Source of the DNA: Microbispora rosea
GTDB taxonomy: Bacteria; Actinomycetota; Actinomycetes; Streptosporangiales; Streptosporangiaceae
Reading direction: 5' to 3'
DNA: 64,000 nucleotides
Assembly (NCBI RefSeq): GCF_900156315.1
Contig: NZ_FTNI01000033.1
Location: 1 to 64,000, forward strand
Shown here piece by piece: positions 18,191 to 27,432 of this stretch (the stretch's first letter is position 1; every line of letters starts with the position of its first letter). Below the pieces are notes generated by a model, which was given only the letters and a program-made list of their open reading frames with translations, did not search any database and had not been told where the DNA came from. A program made the position numbers and the translations under genes.

Positions 18191-18814
18191 TCACTTCGGC
18201 TCGCCGGTGCCGTGCGGCACCCGGTCGGGGTGGGACCCGCGGGCATGGGGTGCTCGGGCATGGGGTGCTTGGGCATCCCGCGGCGCGCGGGTGGGGAAGA
18301 CGGTGCAGGCGAGCGGCCAGAACACCAGCCAGACCACCATGGCGAACGTCAGGCGACCGGCCCATTCCAGGAGCGCCGCCGCGCGGTCGGAGTCGCCGAC
18401 GACCACGACGCCGGCCAGCAGCAGGCCGCAGGCGACGGCCCAGCCGATCATGCCCTTGCCCCAGGCGCGCCATTCGTATCGGGCCCGTTCCCGGCCGTAA
18501 CGCCTGCGCCGGTCGGGCGGCGGCCCTCCGGCGTAGCGGTGGGCGAACCTGACGTCGGCGCACCGCACCATGTCGTGGCCGAAGGCGACGGTGAAGCCCA
18601 GGTAGGCCGCGGCCAGCCCGTGCGTGAACTCCGCCCGCCCGCCGTCGCGGAGGTCGGCCACGCTCGCGACGAGGAGGACCAGGTCGACCAGGGGGACGGC
18701 GAGCAGCAGCAGGCCGCCGAGCCGCCGCCTGCGCAGGAGATAACGGACGGCGAGCCCCGCGCCCAGCAGCACCCAGAACGCGACCTCGCAGACGACGATC
18801 AGTCCGAACAGCAT
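18191..18814 (-). CDS. Integral membrane protein of unknown function (207 aa)
   Basis: Five hydrophobic segments are visible (about 3-24, 33-52, 66-84, 120-140, 150-172). A cytoplasmic basic loop between the third and fourth contains DRRRRYGRERARYEWRAWGK. The tail is hydrophilic and holds His/Ala/Arg repeats from a 15-bp tandem duplication (18241-18270, repeat GGGCATGGGGTGCT). I recall similar small membrane proteins in actinobacteria without a known role. It is divergent from a TetR regulator whose gene starts 87 bp away, which is its likely repressor. Confidence 0.75.
   Translation of the reverse strand: MLFGLIVVCEVAFWVLLGAGLAVRYLLRRRRLGGLLLLAVPLVDLVLLVASVADLRDGGRAEFTHGLAAAYLGFTVAFGHDMVRCADVRFAHRYAGGPPPDRRRRYGRERARYEWRAWGKGMIGWAVACGLLLAGVVVVGDSDRAAALLEWAGRLTFAMVVWLVFWPLACTVFPTRAPRDAQAPHARAPHARGSHPDRVPHGTGEPK
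18241..18275. repeat. 15-bp tandem repeat in the 3' end of the membrane protein gene
   Basis: GGGCATGGGGTGCTC (18241-18255) is followed by GGGCATGGGGTGCTT (18256-18270) and a partial third copy. In frame it encodes repeated HAR/APHAR units at the C-terminus of the membrane protein. The 15-bp period matches the array at 6371. Confidence 0.8.
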
Positions 18815-18900
18815 CCGGCCCCCTTTTTCGCACGGCGTGCTACAAACCTTTCTCGCCCATTGTGCTATAAAAAGCGCGCGGACGCGTGGTTGGAGGAGCT

Positions 18901-19491
18901 GTGCCGAAGATCGTGGACCACGGGGTGCGGCGCGAGGAGATCGCCGAGGCGTTGTGGCGGGTCGTGCGCCGGGACGGCGTGGCCGCCGCCACGGTCCGCA
19001 GCATCGCGGCGGAGGCGGGCTGGTCGCCGAGCGCGCTGCGGCACTACTTCTCCACCCAGGCGGAGCTGCTCGCCTTCGCGATGGAGCACGTGATCGCGCG
19101 GGCCCGCGCGCGTATCGAGACCACCGTCTACGACGGACCCGTCCGCGTCGCCGTACGCCGCCTGCTGGAGGAACTGCTGCCGATGGACGCGGAACGGCGC
19201 GCGGAGGCCGAGGTCTGGCTGCAGCTGGCCGCGCGCGCCCAGGGCGACCCGGCCGCCACCGACTGGTTGCGCCGCGCGGACGACGGGGTGGGGGAGGCGA
19301 CGACCCTGGCTGTCCGAGCGCTCGCCGAGGAGGGGGAGCTCGCGGCCCATCGGGACGCCGAGTTCGAGGCGGCGCGGCTGCACGCCCTCATCGACGGTCT
19401 GACCGTGCACGTCCTGGCCCGGCCGGAGTCGATGTCTCCGGAGCGCATGAGCGCCGTGCTGGCCGCCCACCTGGACGATCTGGCGACCTGA
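18901..19491 (+). CDS. TetR-family transcriptional regulator (196 aa)
   Basis: A TetR helix-turn-helix lies at about residues 9-55 (VRREEIAEALWRVVRRDG, then SPSALRHYFSTQAELLAFA), with a TetR_C_6-like effector domain after it (HALIDGLTVHVLARP). GGAGGAG lies directly before GTG 18901, which is preferred over an in-frame GTG at 18886. TATAAA at about 18866 could be its -10 element. GTGCTA(C/T)AAA occurs twice in the divergent region shared with the membrane-protein gene, a possible operator. The RHYF pattern is typical of local repressors. Confidence 0.88.
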   Translation: MPKIVDHGVRREEIAEALWRVVRRDGVAAATVRSIAAEAGWSPSALRHYFSTQAELLAFAMEHVIARARARIETTVYDGPVRVAVRRLLEELLPMDAERRAEAEVWLQLAARAQGDPAATDWLRRADDGVGEATTLAVRALAEEGELAAHRDAEFEAARLHALIDGLTVHVLARPESMSPERMSAVLAAHLDDLAT

Positions 19492-19552
19492 GGAGGCGCA
19501 CCGGGCCTTCCGTCGCGGCACACCGCGCCTCACGCCGACAGGCGAGTGCCGG

Positions 19553-19566
19553 CTGAAACTTTCCAG
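19553..19566. promoter_or_regulatory. GAAACTTTC palindrome upstream of GH2
   Basis: CTGAAACTTTCCAG has a perfect GAAA-C-TTTC core. A perfect 15-bp relative, GCTGAAAGTTTCAGC, lies upstream of the GH27 gene (54038). GAAA-N-TTTC palindromes precede xylanase and other glycosidase genes in Streptomyces, so a shared carbohydrate regulator is plausible. Confidence 0.45.
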
Positions 19567-19823
19567 CCCTTACATCCCAGGTTTTCCGCCTTCCGGCGGA
19601 GCCGCCGCACCGTGAATTCCGTCCCCACCTGGCGATTCAACTGCGGCTTCTGCTCACTGTGCGGCGGCGATCCCAGGGTCCTCCACGGCGCACTGATCGG
19701 GTCTATTGACGGAGATCGTTGCGCTGAATAGCTTCCCGAGCAGGAAACGATCGGCATCGGTATCGGCAGCATCCCGGAAGTCACGGTTGGCCGCCTGAGG
19801 CGGAGTCCACCCCGGCCGCGTCA

Positions 19824-19837
19824 TGTTAACGCTCACA
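19824..19837. promoter_or_regulatory. LacI-type site TGTTAACGCTCACA upstream of GH2
   Basis: This 14-mer has central CG and flanking symmetry, as LacI-family operators have. It matches 13 of 14 bases of a site in the region upstream of the GH27 gene (54209-54222). It lies 63 bp before the TTG start of the GH2 gene, where a repressor would block transcription. Confidence 0.5.
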
Positions 19838-19899
19838 AAACGAGGCGACGACACCGCTTGGCCGCCCCCGCGGTCACGCTCGGACCTTCAGGAGGATCG

Positions 19900-22767
19900 T
19901 TGCATTCCCCCACGCACGTACGTACGAAGGCGTGGCCGGCCGCGATGGCCACCGCGATGGTGACGATGCTCGTGGCGGCGCTGGCATGGGCGACGCCGGC
20001 GGAGGCGGCGGCGTCGTCGTCGTTGGTCAGCGCCGCCTCGGGCCGGTGTCTGGATGTGGCGGGAAACAGCGACGCGCCGGGCACCGCCCTGCAGATCTGG
20101 GACTGCAACGGGCAGGCCAACCAGGCGTTCGAGTTCACCTCGGCCGGTGAGCTGCGGACGTTCACCGGCACACGGTGTGTGGACGCCTACAGCGGAGGGA
20201 CCTCGCCGGGCACGAAGGTGGTCATCTGGTCGTGCAACGGACAGAACAACCAGAAGTGGCGGCAGAACGCCGACGGGTCGGTCACGGGCGTGCAGTCGGG
20301 TCTGTGCCTGGATGTGAACGGCAACGGCACGGCCAACGGGACCGCGGTCATCCTGTGGACCTGCAGCGGCCAGGCCAACCAGAGGTGGAGCACCGCCGGA
20401 GGCAGCCCCAGCCCGACGCCGTCCGCCTCCCCCACCCCGTCGCCTTCGCCGTCGAGCAGCCCGCCGACCGGTTCGAGCTCACGGCAGAAGGTCGACTTCG
20501 ACCGGGGGTGGAAGTTCATCCGCTCGGATGTGACAGGGGCGCAGAACACCGGCTTCGACGATTCGCGATGGGTCCCCGTGGCGTTGCCGCACGACTTCGA
20601 CGCCCCGTACAACGTGGGCGGCTCCACCGGCGGGCAGAACTTCTACGTGGGTGCGGGCTGGTATCGCAAGCACGTCACCGTTCCCTCGTCCTGGGGCGGC
20701 AAGCGCGTCGAGCTCGAGTTCGAGGGCGCGTTCTCGGTCACCGATGTGTGGGTCAACGGAACCAAGACAGGCACGCATCGGGGCGGCTATACGGGATTCG
20801 CCTTCGACATCACCAACGCGATCCGGACCGGCGACAACGTGATAGCGGTGCGCGTGGACAACCGGTGGCAGCCGGACCTCGCCCCTCGGACGGGCGACCA
20901 CCAGTTCGGCGGCGGCCTCTACCGTGACGTCTACCTGAACGTCACCGACAACGTCCACGTCACCTGGTACGGGACCTTCGTGACCACCCCGGCGCTCACC
21001 AACCCGGCCTGGGACACCGGCAACTCCGCGTACTACCGGAACATCGACCTGTCGCAGTATCCGAGCGAGACCGACCTTCGCGCGAACATCGCCGCCCGCC
21101 GTTCCAACGTCAGAGCGCAGACGGAGGTCCGCAACGACGGTTCCTCCGCGGTCGACGTGTACGCACGCCAGGAGGTGCGCAAGCAGGGATCGGCCGGCGT
21201 GCTGGCGACGTTCGACTCGCCCGTGCGGACGCTCGGCGCCGCGGCCACGACGACGCTCGACGCGCTGAGCGGATCCCTGGCGAACACCTCCGCGATGCTG
21301 CAGGGTCTCGACCTCTGGGCGCCGGACAACCCCGCGCTCTACACCGTGACCACATCGTTGGTGGTCGACCGCACCCCGGACGGGGCCGTCCACGACGGGG
21401 TCGTCGTCGACAGCTACGACACCACGTTCGGCTTCCGGAGCGCACAGTGGAAGGTGGACGGCTTCTACCTCAACGGTGTCAAGACGCTGCTCGTCGGGGC
21501 GGACGTGCACCAGGACCACGGCGGCTGGAGCAACGCCGTCACCAACTCGGGATTCGACCGCGACGTCCGCTACATCCGTGAGGCCGGGATGAACTTCATC
21601 CGGGGCTCGCACTACCCCCACGACCCGTCCTTCGCGGACTCCACGGACAGGCTCGGCGTCATGCTCTGGTCGGAGGCCACCTTCTGGGCGACCGCGACCG
21701 CCGGCAGGGAGCCCACGCCGAGCGGCACCGTCAACGACTACCAGGCGGACGGCTATCCGCAGAAGACGGCCGACCAGGCGGCCTTCGAGCAGAGCGCCAT
21801 GGACGGCCTGCGCGACATGATCCGGGTCAACCGCAACCACCCCTCGATCATCAACTGGTCGATGGGAAACGAGGTGTTCTTCACCTCCTCATCCACGCTG
21901 AGCAACGCCAAGGCGCTGGTGAGCAAGATGCGCGACTACTCCCACCAGCTCGATCCGACGCGCAAGGCCGGGCTGGGTGGCGTGCAACGCAGCTCACTCG
22001 ACCAGCTCTCGGTCTCTGACGTCGCCGGGTACAACGGCGACGGGGGGAAGATCACCAATACGTGGATGCCGAACGTCGTCTCGGAGTACGGGTCGTACAC
22101 CTCCGATCGGCCCGGCACCTACGGTCCCACGTACGGTGACGTGGCGGATCCGTCCGACGGCACCAGGTTCAGGCTCACGACCGGAAGCGCCGGACTGGCC
22201 ATCTGGGCGGGCTTCGACCATGGCACGATCATGAGCGCCGCCTTCGCCCGGATGGGCATGATCGACTACTACCGGCTGCCGAAAGACCAGTGGTACTGGT
22301 ACCGGGCCAACAAGTCGAGGTGGACAGGCATCACCGATGTCGCCGACCCCACGCCCGTGGCCCGCGAACAGTCCACGAGCGGGACGGCGACCCGGATGAC
22401 GCTGGAGGCGGGGAAGTACTCCCCGACGACGATCACCGACGACGGCACCACGGACACCCAGCTCGTGGTGACGATGCGGAACTCGTCGGGAGCCTGGGTC
22501 AACGACACCCGCACCGTCACGCTGACCGTCACCAGCGGCCCGGGAATCCTGCCCGGCGGCAAGTCGTACACCTTCACCCCGAACGTCTCGGCCTTCAACG
22601 GGAAGGCGGCGATCGAGTTCCGTTCCTACTACGCCGGCACGACCACCGTCACGGCGAAGTCGGCGGGACTGCCCGACGTCGCCATCACGATCACGACCGT
22701 CGACACGGCCGGAGCGGCGGGCGAGAGCGAGCCCGCCGGCTTCGGCAACTCGGCCCTCTGGGGCTGA
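19900..22767 (+). CDS. Secreted glycoside hydrolase family 2 enzyme with N-terminal CBM13 (955 aa)
   Basis: A signal peptide (about 1-36, cleavage near EAAASSS) precedes a ricin-type CBM13 trefoil (about 38-165, repeated W..NGQANQ.W units) and a Ser/Pro linker. The GH2 part follows: sugar-binding jelly roll, Ig-like domain, and TIM barrel. The acid/base glutamate is probably E658 in NWSMGNEVF and the nucleophile E729 in VVSEYGSY. A C-terminal Ig-like domain ends the protein. AGGAGG four bases before TTG 19900 fixes a TTG start. The family includes beta-galactosidases, beta-glucuronidases and beta-mannosidases; a galactose-type substrate is plausible but unproven. Two candidate operators upstream are shared with the GH27 gene. 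Confidence 0.9.
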   Translation: MHSPTHVRTKAWPAAMATAMVTMLVAALAWATPAEAAASSSLVSAASGRCLDVAGNSDAPGTALQIWDCNGQANQAFEFTSAGELRTFTGTRCVDAYSGGTSPGTKVVIWSCNGQNNQKWRQNADGSVTGVQSGLCLDVNGNGTANGTAVILWTCSGQANQRWSTAGGSPSPTPSASPTPSPSPSSSPPTGSSSRQKVDFDRGWKFIRSDVTGAQNTGFDDSRWVPVALPHDFDAPYNVGGSTGGQNFYVGAGWYRKHVTVPSSWGGKRVELEFEGAFSVTDVWVNGTKTGTHRGGYTGFAFDITNAIRTGDNVIAVRVDNRWQPDLAPRTGDHQFGGGLYRDVYLNVTDNVHVTWYGTFVTTPALTNPAWDTGNSAYYRNIDLSQYPSETDLRANIAARRSNVRAQTEVRNDGSSAVDVYARQEVRKQGSAGVLATFDSPVRTLGAAATTTLDALSGSLANTSAMLQGLDLWAPDNPALYTVTTSLVVDRTPDGAVHDGVVVDSYDTTFGFRSAQWKVDGFYLNGVKTLLVGADVHQDHGGWSNAVTNSGFDRDVRYIREAGMNFIRGSHYPHDPSFADSTDRLGVMLWSEATFWATATAGREPTPSGTVNDYQADGYPQKTADQAAFEQSAMDGLRDMIRVNRNHPSIINWSMGNEVFFTSSSTLSNAKALVSKMRDYSHQLDPTRKAGLGGVQRSSLDQLSVSDVAGYNGDGGKITNTWMPNVVSEYGSYTSDRPGTYGPTYGDVADPSDGTRFRLTTGSAGLAIWAGFDHGTIMSAAFARMGMIDYYRLPKDQWYWYRANKSRWTGITDVADPTPVAREQSTSGTATRMTLEAGKYSPTTITDDGTTDTQLVVTMRNSSGAWVNDTRTVTLTVTSGPGILPGGKSYTFTPNVSAFNGKAAIEFRSYYAGTTTVTAKSAGLPDVAITITTVDTAGAAGESEPAGFGNSALWG

Positions 22768-22909
22768 ACCGCTTGTCTCGCCTGCGCGCTGCTCGGCGGC
22801 GGAGCGGCGGGGGTGTGCTGGGCGTCCAGCCGTGCCTGCTTGAGGATCGCCGTGGCCACGACGAGTCGGTGCTCATCGTCGGCCACGGCCTTCCGCCCGC
22901 GAACCGGGG

Positions 22910-23158
22910 TCAGGACATGGCCGCCCGGGAGCGGCGGGGCAGCGGCACCTTGCCCTCGGGGGCGGGCAACAGGGCTTCGGCGCAGTCGTCGCAGGCGTGG
23001 ACGGGGGCGTTGTCGGGCAGCGTGCCGACCTTGATCCGGGGACGGGGCCACTTCTTGTGGCAGACGACGCAGGCGTCGCCGTCGCGCTGCGTGATGGTGA
23101 GGCCGGCAGGGTCGAACGTCAGCATGAGCCGCTCGGCGCCGTTCGGGTTCCAGCCCAT
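22910..23158 (-). CDS. Small zinc-ribbon-like hypothetical protein (82 aa)
   Basis: The 82-residue product starts MGWNPNGAERLMLTFDPAG and holds two CxxC pairs, CVVC and CDDC, ~30 residues apart, a probable zinc knuckle. A basic stretch (KKWPRPRIK) lies between them. GGGGGG 7-12 bases before ATG 23158 fixes the start. The frame continues upstream only as antisense to gabT. It lies between the GH2 gene and gabT and is separated from gabT by a terminator. Function unknown; a nucleic-acid or protein-binding role is a guess. Confidence 0.65.
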   Translation of the reverse strand: MGWNPNGAERLMLTFDPAGLTITQRDGDACVVCHKKWPRPRIKVGTLPDNAPVHACDDCAEALLPAPEGKVPLPRRSRAAMS

Positions 23159-23274
23159 CAAAGTCCCCCCTCGATCGCCTATCGGAACCGTTATAACGCG
23201 GTTACCCTTCGTGATCGGCGCGAGTCGGGCCAAGCGATGGTTAAATCGAGGCATAACGCAAGCCGTACAACAAC

Positions 23275-23311
23275 AAAAGGGACACCTCGGAACAGACCGG
23301 GTGCCCCTTTT
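23275..23311 (-). terminator. Intrinsic terminator after gabT
   Basis: On the minus strand AAAAGGGGCACCC pairs with GGTGTCCCTTTT (one mismatch) around a 12-base loop. The T-run closes the descending arm and GTTGTTG follows. It starts ~9 bases after the gabT stop codon. Confidence 0.75.
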
Positions 23312-23319
23312 GGTGTTTG

Positions 23320-24678
23320 TTAAACGTTCTGGTCCACGTTGAGCGCCTTTTCCAGAATGGTGAGGCCCTCCTCCAGCAGGTGGTCCGGGATCACCAGCGG
23401 GGGCAGGAAGCGCAGCACGTTGCCGTACGTGCCGGCGGTGAGCACCAGCAGTCCCTGCTCGTGGCACCTGCGCGCGATCTCCGCGGCCGGATAGGGCTCC
23501 TTGGTCCCTGGGACGACGAGCTCGACCGCGATCATCGCGCCGCGCCCGCGCACGTCCCCGACGATCGGGTTGTGCTCCTGGATGGCGCGCAGGCGGGGCA
23601 GCATGGTCTCGCCGATGTGCCGGGCGCGCTCGACGAGCTTGTCCTGCTCGATGGTCTCCAGCACGCCCAGGGCCGCCTCGCAGGCGAGCGGGTTGCCGCC
23701 GTACGTGCCGCCGAGGCCGCCGCTGTGGACGTGGTCGAGCAGGTCGGCCCTGCCGGTCACGGCCGCCAGCGGAAGACCGCCCGCGATGCCCTTGGCGGTG
23801 GTGATGATGTCCGGGACGATGCCCTCGTCCTCGCAGGCGAACATGTGGCCGGTGCGGGCGAAGCCCGTCTGCACCTCGTCGGCGATGAAGACGATGCCGT
23901 TGGCGCGGCAGAATTCGACGATCTTCGGCAGGAAGCCCCGGGCCGGCTCGATGAAGCCGCCCTCGCCCGCGATCGGCTCGATGAGCACCGCCGCCACGTT
24001 CTCCGCGCCGATCTGCTTGCTGATCATGTCGATCGCCTGGGCCGCGGCCTCCTCGGCGCAGTTGTCCGGGCCGGTCGGCCAGCGGAACGGGTAGGCGAGC
24101 GGCACCCGGTACACCTCGGGCGCGAACGGCCCGAACCCGTGCTTGTACGGCATGCTCTTGGCCGTCAGCGTCATCGTCAGCAGCGTGCGGCCGTGGTAGC
24201 CGTGGTCGAAGACGACGACCGCCTGCCGTCCGGTGGCGTGCCGGGCGACCTTGACCGCGTTCTCGACGGCCTCGGCGCCGCTGTTGACCAGGAACGTCCG
24301 CTTCTCGTGGTCGCCGGGCGTGAGCGCGTTGAGCTTCTCGCACACCGTGACGTACGACTCGTACGGGGCGACCATGAAACAGGTGTGGGTGAAGTCGGCG
24401 ACCTGCTTCTGCACGCGCTCGACGACCCGGGGGGCGGCGTTGCCGACGTTGGTGACGGCGATGCCGGAGCCGAAGTCGATCAGCGAGTTGCCGTCCACGT
24501 CGACGATCACACCGCCGCCCGCGTGGGTCACGAAGACGGGCAGCGTGGTGCCGATGCCCGGAGGCACGGCGGACTGCTTGCGCGCGAACAGCTCGCGCGA
24601 CCGCGGGCCGGGGATCTCGGTGACGAGGCGGCGCTCCTGCGGAAGCTGCGGGCCGCCGTGCGTGGTGGCAGTGCTCAT
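23320..24678 (-). CDS. gabT: 4-aminobutyrate aminotransferase (452 aa)
   Basis: Transfers the amino group of GABA to 2-oxoglutarate, giving succinate semialdehyde. Class III aminotransferase marks are complete: FLVNSGAEAVENAVK, DHGYHGRTLLTMTLT, FIADEVQTGFARTG, and the PLP lysine K296 in TTAKGIAGGLPL. IEPIAGEGGF is typical of GabT. The length matches the family. It is divergent from a PucR regulator (129 bp apart), and an aldehyde dehydrogenase gene lies 2.7 kb further on, together forming a GABA degradation module. Confidence 0.93.
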   Translation of the reverse strand: MSTATTHGGPQLPQERRLVTEIPGPRSRELFARKQSAVPPGIGTTLPVFVTHAGGGVIVDVDGNSLIDFGSGIAVTNVGNAAPRVVERVQKQVADFTHTCFMVAPYESYVTVCEKLNALTPGDHEKRTFLVNSGAEAVENAVKVARHATGRQAVVVFDHGYHGRTLLTMTLTAKSMPYKHGFGPFAPEVYRVPLAYPFRWPTGPDNCAEEAAAQAIDMISKQIGAENVAAVLIEPIAGEGGFIEPARGFLPKIVEFCRANGIVFIADEVQTGFARTGHMFACEDEGIVPDIITTAKGIAGGLPLAAVTGRADLLDHVHSGGLGGTYGGNPLACEAALGVLETIEQDKLVERARHIGETMLPRLRAIQEHNPIVGDVRGRGAMIAVELVVPGTKEPYPAAEIARRCHEQGLLVLTAGTYGNVLRFLPPLVIPDHLLEEGLTILEKALNVDQNV

Positions 24679-24807
24679 ATCTCCGACGGTACGGCCGTCA
24701 CTGCCATCAGCCGATATGCCGCTATGTCAGAATGAAGGCGTACTTTTGGCCGGTGAGGACAAGCCGGCCGTCCGGGGAGAAAGACCGGCTGTTCGGGGGG
24801 AAGAGCA

Positions 24808-26556
24808 GTGCCACCCACGCTGCGCCGGATCACCGCGATCGTACCGCTCCACCTGGAGGTTCTCGCCGGGCGGGACGCTCTCGACCGCCCCGTCCGCTGG
24901 GTCGCGGTGAGCGAGCTGGAGGACCCCACGCCGTTCCTGGAGGGCGGCGAGCTGGTGCTCACGACCGGCATGCGCCTGTCCGGCGGCGACGCCGTGCCGT
25001 ACGTCTCCCGGCTCGTGGCCCGCGGCGTCACCGGGCTGGGGTTCGGGGTGGGGCTGAGTCACGACGCCGTGCCGCCCGCCTTCGCCGAGGCGGCCGAGGC
25101 CGCCGGGCTGCCGCTGGTCGAGGTGCCGAGGGCCACCCCCTTCATCGCGATCGGCAAGGCCGTCAGCGACCTGCTCGCGGGGGAGCAGTACGAGGAGATC
25201 AGCCGCGCGTTCGCGGCGCAGGGCAGGCTCACCCGCGCCGCCCTCCAGCGGCAGGGGCCGGTGGCCGTGGTGGACCGGCTGGCCAGGGAGATCGGCGGGT
25301 GGGCGGTGCTGCTCGACCCCGCGGGCGACGTACGGCACGCCGCCGACGCGACCGGCCGTCATGCCGGCCCCGGTGACAGTCGCGGCGCGGCGGGGGACTG
25401 GGCGTGCGAGGCGGCCCGGTCGCTCGCGCCCGAGATCGCCCGGCTGCGGAGCGCGCCGTCCCTGGCGAGCCTCGCCCTGTCGACCCCGGACGAGCACGTC
25501 GTGGTCCAGCCGCTGGGCCGGAGGGGGTTCTTCGCGGTGGGGTCGCCCCGGCCGTTCACGCCCGTCGCGCACACGGTCGTCAACGCCGCCGGGTCCCTGC
25601 TGACACTGGCGCTGGAACAGGGCAGGGAGCAGCGGTCGGCGGCGGCGCGGGTGCGGTCGGCGGTGCTCCGGCTGCTGCTGGCCGGTGAGACACGGGCGGC
25701 AGCGGAGACGCTGGCGGCCCTGGGCCTGCGGCTGCCGGGGGAGCCGGTTACGGTCCTCGCCTGCGACACCTCCGATCCCGAGGCGCTGACCGAGGCCCTG
25801 ACCGGCGCGGCGCCCGGCCCGCGCGGCGCCTCCGCGGCCGTGACGACCTTCACCGCGTCCTGGGAAGGGCTGCTCGTCGTGCTGGCCCCGGACGCGCACG
25901 CCGACGAGGTCGTCGCGCTGGCCGCACAGCACGGCCGGGTGGGCGTCAGCGCGCCCGGTGTGGAGATCGTCCGTTCCGAGAGCCGCGTGGACAGCCGTAT
26001 GGACAGCCGTATGGACAGCCGTGTGGAACCTGCCGCGGCCGGACCGGCGGACCGGGGCGCGTCCCGCCCGCTTCCCGCCACCGGACCCGACCGCGTCTCC
26101 GATCCTGTTTCCGATCGCGTCTCGGACCGTGCCTTCGATCGGGGCCCCGACCGTCTCTCCGATCGCATCCCCGATCGCGTCCCCGACCGAGTCCCGGATA
26201 AGGCCCTCGACCGGGCCCTCGACCAGGCGCGGCGGGCGCTCGTCTCGGCGTCGCCGGTGGCGCGCTTCAGCGAGCTCGCCGGGCGCGGGTTGTTGTCGCT
26301 GCTCGATCCCGCCGCCGCCGCGTCGTTCGCGGCGGCGATCCTCGCGCCGCTCCGCGAGTACGGCTCGCGCGCCGACCTGGTCGAGTCGCTGCGCGCCTAC
26401 CTGGCCAGCAACGGCCACTGGGACGCCGCCGCCCAGCGCCTGGGCGTGCACCGGCACACGCTGCGATACCGGATGAAGCGGGTGAGCGAGCTGCTCGGGC
26501 GCGATCTGGACGATCCCGCGGTCCGGGCCGAGCTGTGGATCGCGCTGTGCCTGTGA
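24808..26556 (+). CDS. PucR-family transcriptional regulator with repeat expansion (582 aa)
   Basis: An N-terminal PucR domain (about 1-125, with GGELVLTTGMRL) is followed by a GGDEF-like middle and a C-terminal PucR helix-turn-helix (about 520-580, QRLGVHRHTLRYRMKRVSEL). The start is GTG 24808 after a GGGGGGAAGAG region. Between the middle and C-terminal domains, residues ~392-471 are degenerate four-residue units of the SRMD, DRVS and DRVP types, encoded by 12-bp tandem repeats. This charged linker is absent from the PucR protein at 10072. It is divergent from gabT and probably activates it in response to GABA. Confidence 0.9.
   Translation: MPPTLRRITAIVPLHLEVLAGRDALDRPVRWVAVSELEDPTPFLEGGELVLTTGMRLSGGDAVPYVSRLVARGVTGLGFGVGLSHDAVPPAFAEAAEAAGLPLVEVPRATPFIAIGKAVSDLLAGEQYEEISRAFAAQGRLTRAALQRQGPVAVVDRLAREIGGWAVLLDPAGDVRHAADATGRHAGPGDSRGAAGDWACEAARSLAPEIARLRSAPSLASLALSTPDEHVVVQPLGRRGFFAVGSPRPFTPVAHTVVNAAGSLLTLALEQGREQRSAAARVRSAVLRLLLAGETRAAAETLAALGLRLPGEPVTVLACDTSDPEALTEALTGAAPGPRGASAAVTTFTASWEGLLVVLAPDAHADEVVALAAQHGRVGVSAPGVEIVRSESRVDSRMDSRMDSRVEPAAAGPADRGASRPLPATGPDRVSDPVSDRVSDRAFDRGPDRLSDRIPDRVPDRVPDKALDRALDQARRALVSASPVARFSELAGRGLLSLLDPAAAASFAAAILAPLREYGSRADLVESLRAYLASNGHWDAAAQRLGVHRHTLRYRMKRVSELLGRDLDDPAVRAELWIALCL
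25981..26220. repeat. 12-bp tandem repeats inside the PucR gene
   Basis: Four copies related to AGCCGTATGGAC occupy 25981-26028. About eleven degenerate copies related to GATCGCGTCTCC occupy 26089-26220. All preserve the reading frame and encode SR(V/M)D and D(R)xS/P units. Confidence 0.9.
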
Positions 26557-26584
26557 CGCCGGCCAGGTGTGCCTGGGACGCGGG

Positions 26585-27214
26585 TCAGGCCGAGGGGCGC
26601 GCGAGGAAGGCGCGGATGGCGGCCTCGGTGACGATCTCGTACGTCTTGCCGTCGGGCAGATGCCCGGCACGTTCCAGGCTGAGCGCGCCCTGAGCCGCGG
26701 CCCACAGGGTATCGGCGATCTTCCTCGGCTGGGTGGGCACGAGGTGACCTGCGGAGATGCAGTCGGCGATCACCCGGTCGACGATGTTGAGCGCGGCCCT
26801 CGCGAGCGTGCGGGCGCGCTCGCTCGGCACGAAGCCGGGGATGGCCCGCTCGAACATGAGGCTGTAGTAGCCGGGCTCGGCCAGCGCCGCCTCCCGGTAG
26901 GCCGGACCGAGCAGGCTCAGGTGCTCCAGCGGGTCGCTGCGCTGCGGCACTGCCTCCAGCCTGCGCCGGAACCGCTCGAAGCCTTCCAGATAGAGGGCCT
27001 CGGCCAGGCCCTCCTTGCTGCCGAACATCGTGTAGATGACCTGGGTGGAGCAGCCCGCCTCGGCGGCGATCCTGCGCACGGTGAGGCTCTCCGGCCCGGC
27101 CCTGGTGAGCAGGTCGTTGGCGACGTCGAGGAGACGGGTGCGCAGCTCGTCGTAGTTGCTGCGATGGCCGCGTGCGTAGGCACCCTGAAGCCCGAGCGGC
27201 GCCGGCGTACCCAT
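26585..27214 (-). CDS. TetR-family transcriptional regulator (209 aa)
   Basis: A TetR helix-turn-helix lies at about residues 20-68 (LRTRLLDVANDLLTRAG, then GCSTQVIYTMFGSKEGLAEAL), with a TetR_C_33/WHG-like effector domain after it. ATG 27214 has AGAAGGG upstream. The annotated frame could begin as far as 27421, but that stretch has no regulator homology and lacks a ribosome site. It is divergent from the aldehyde dehydrogenase gene (218 bp between), its likely target, and converges on the PucR gene. Confidence 0.88.
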   Translation of the reverse strand: MGTPAPLGLQGAYARGHRSNYDELRTRLLDVANDLLTRAGPESLTVRRIAAEAGCSTQVIYTMFGSKEGLAEALYLEGFERFRRRLEAVPQRSDPLEHLSLLGPAYREAALAEPGYYSLMFERAIPGFVPSERARTLARAALNIVDRVIADCISAGHLVPTQPRKIADTLWAAAQGALSLERAGHLPDGKTYEIVTEAAIRAFLARPSA

Positions 27215-27432
27215 CAGCGACGAGCCCTTCTCATATTGGGGGTCCCGCGACAGACCCGGATGATGACTTAACCATGCCGCTCGACTTTCAAACCGCGATG
27301 AAACAGAAAACATCATGAAATTGCCGCGCATCTGTGACATCTGAGAAGTTGTCCATGATGGCGTGACGGGGGGCGACGATTGGCCTGTCCGGAGTAGCGA
27401 CCGGCTCGCACCAGGGGGCATAGCGTGAAGAC

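Larger units (their letters stand above)
19492..19899. other. Long upstream region of the GH2 gene
   Basis: No gene is supported in these ~400 bases. The region holds two candidate operators listed separately (19553 and 19824). It ends in AGGAGG before a TTG start. Short frames across it lack start signals. Confidence 0.5.

Noticed and set aside
23317..24735. 472-codon + strand frame across gabT
   Set aside because: Antisense shadow of gabT with Val/Asp/Arg-biased composition.
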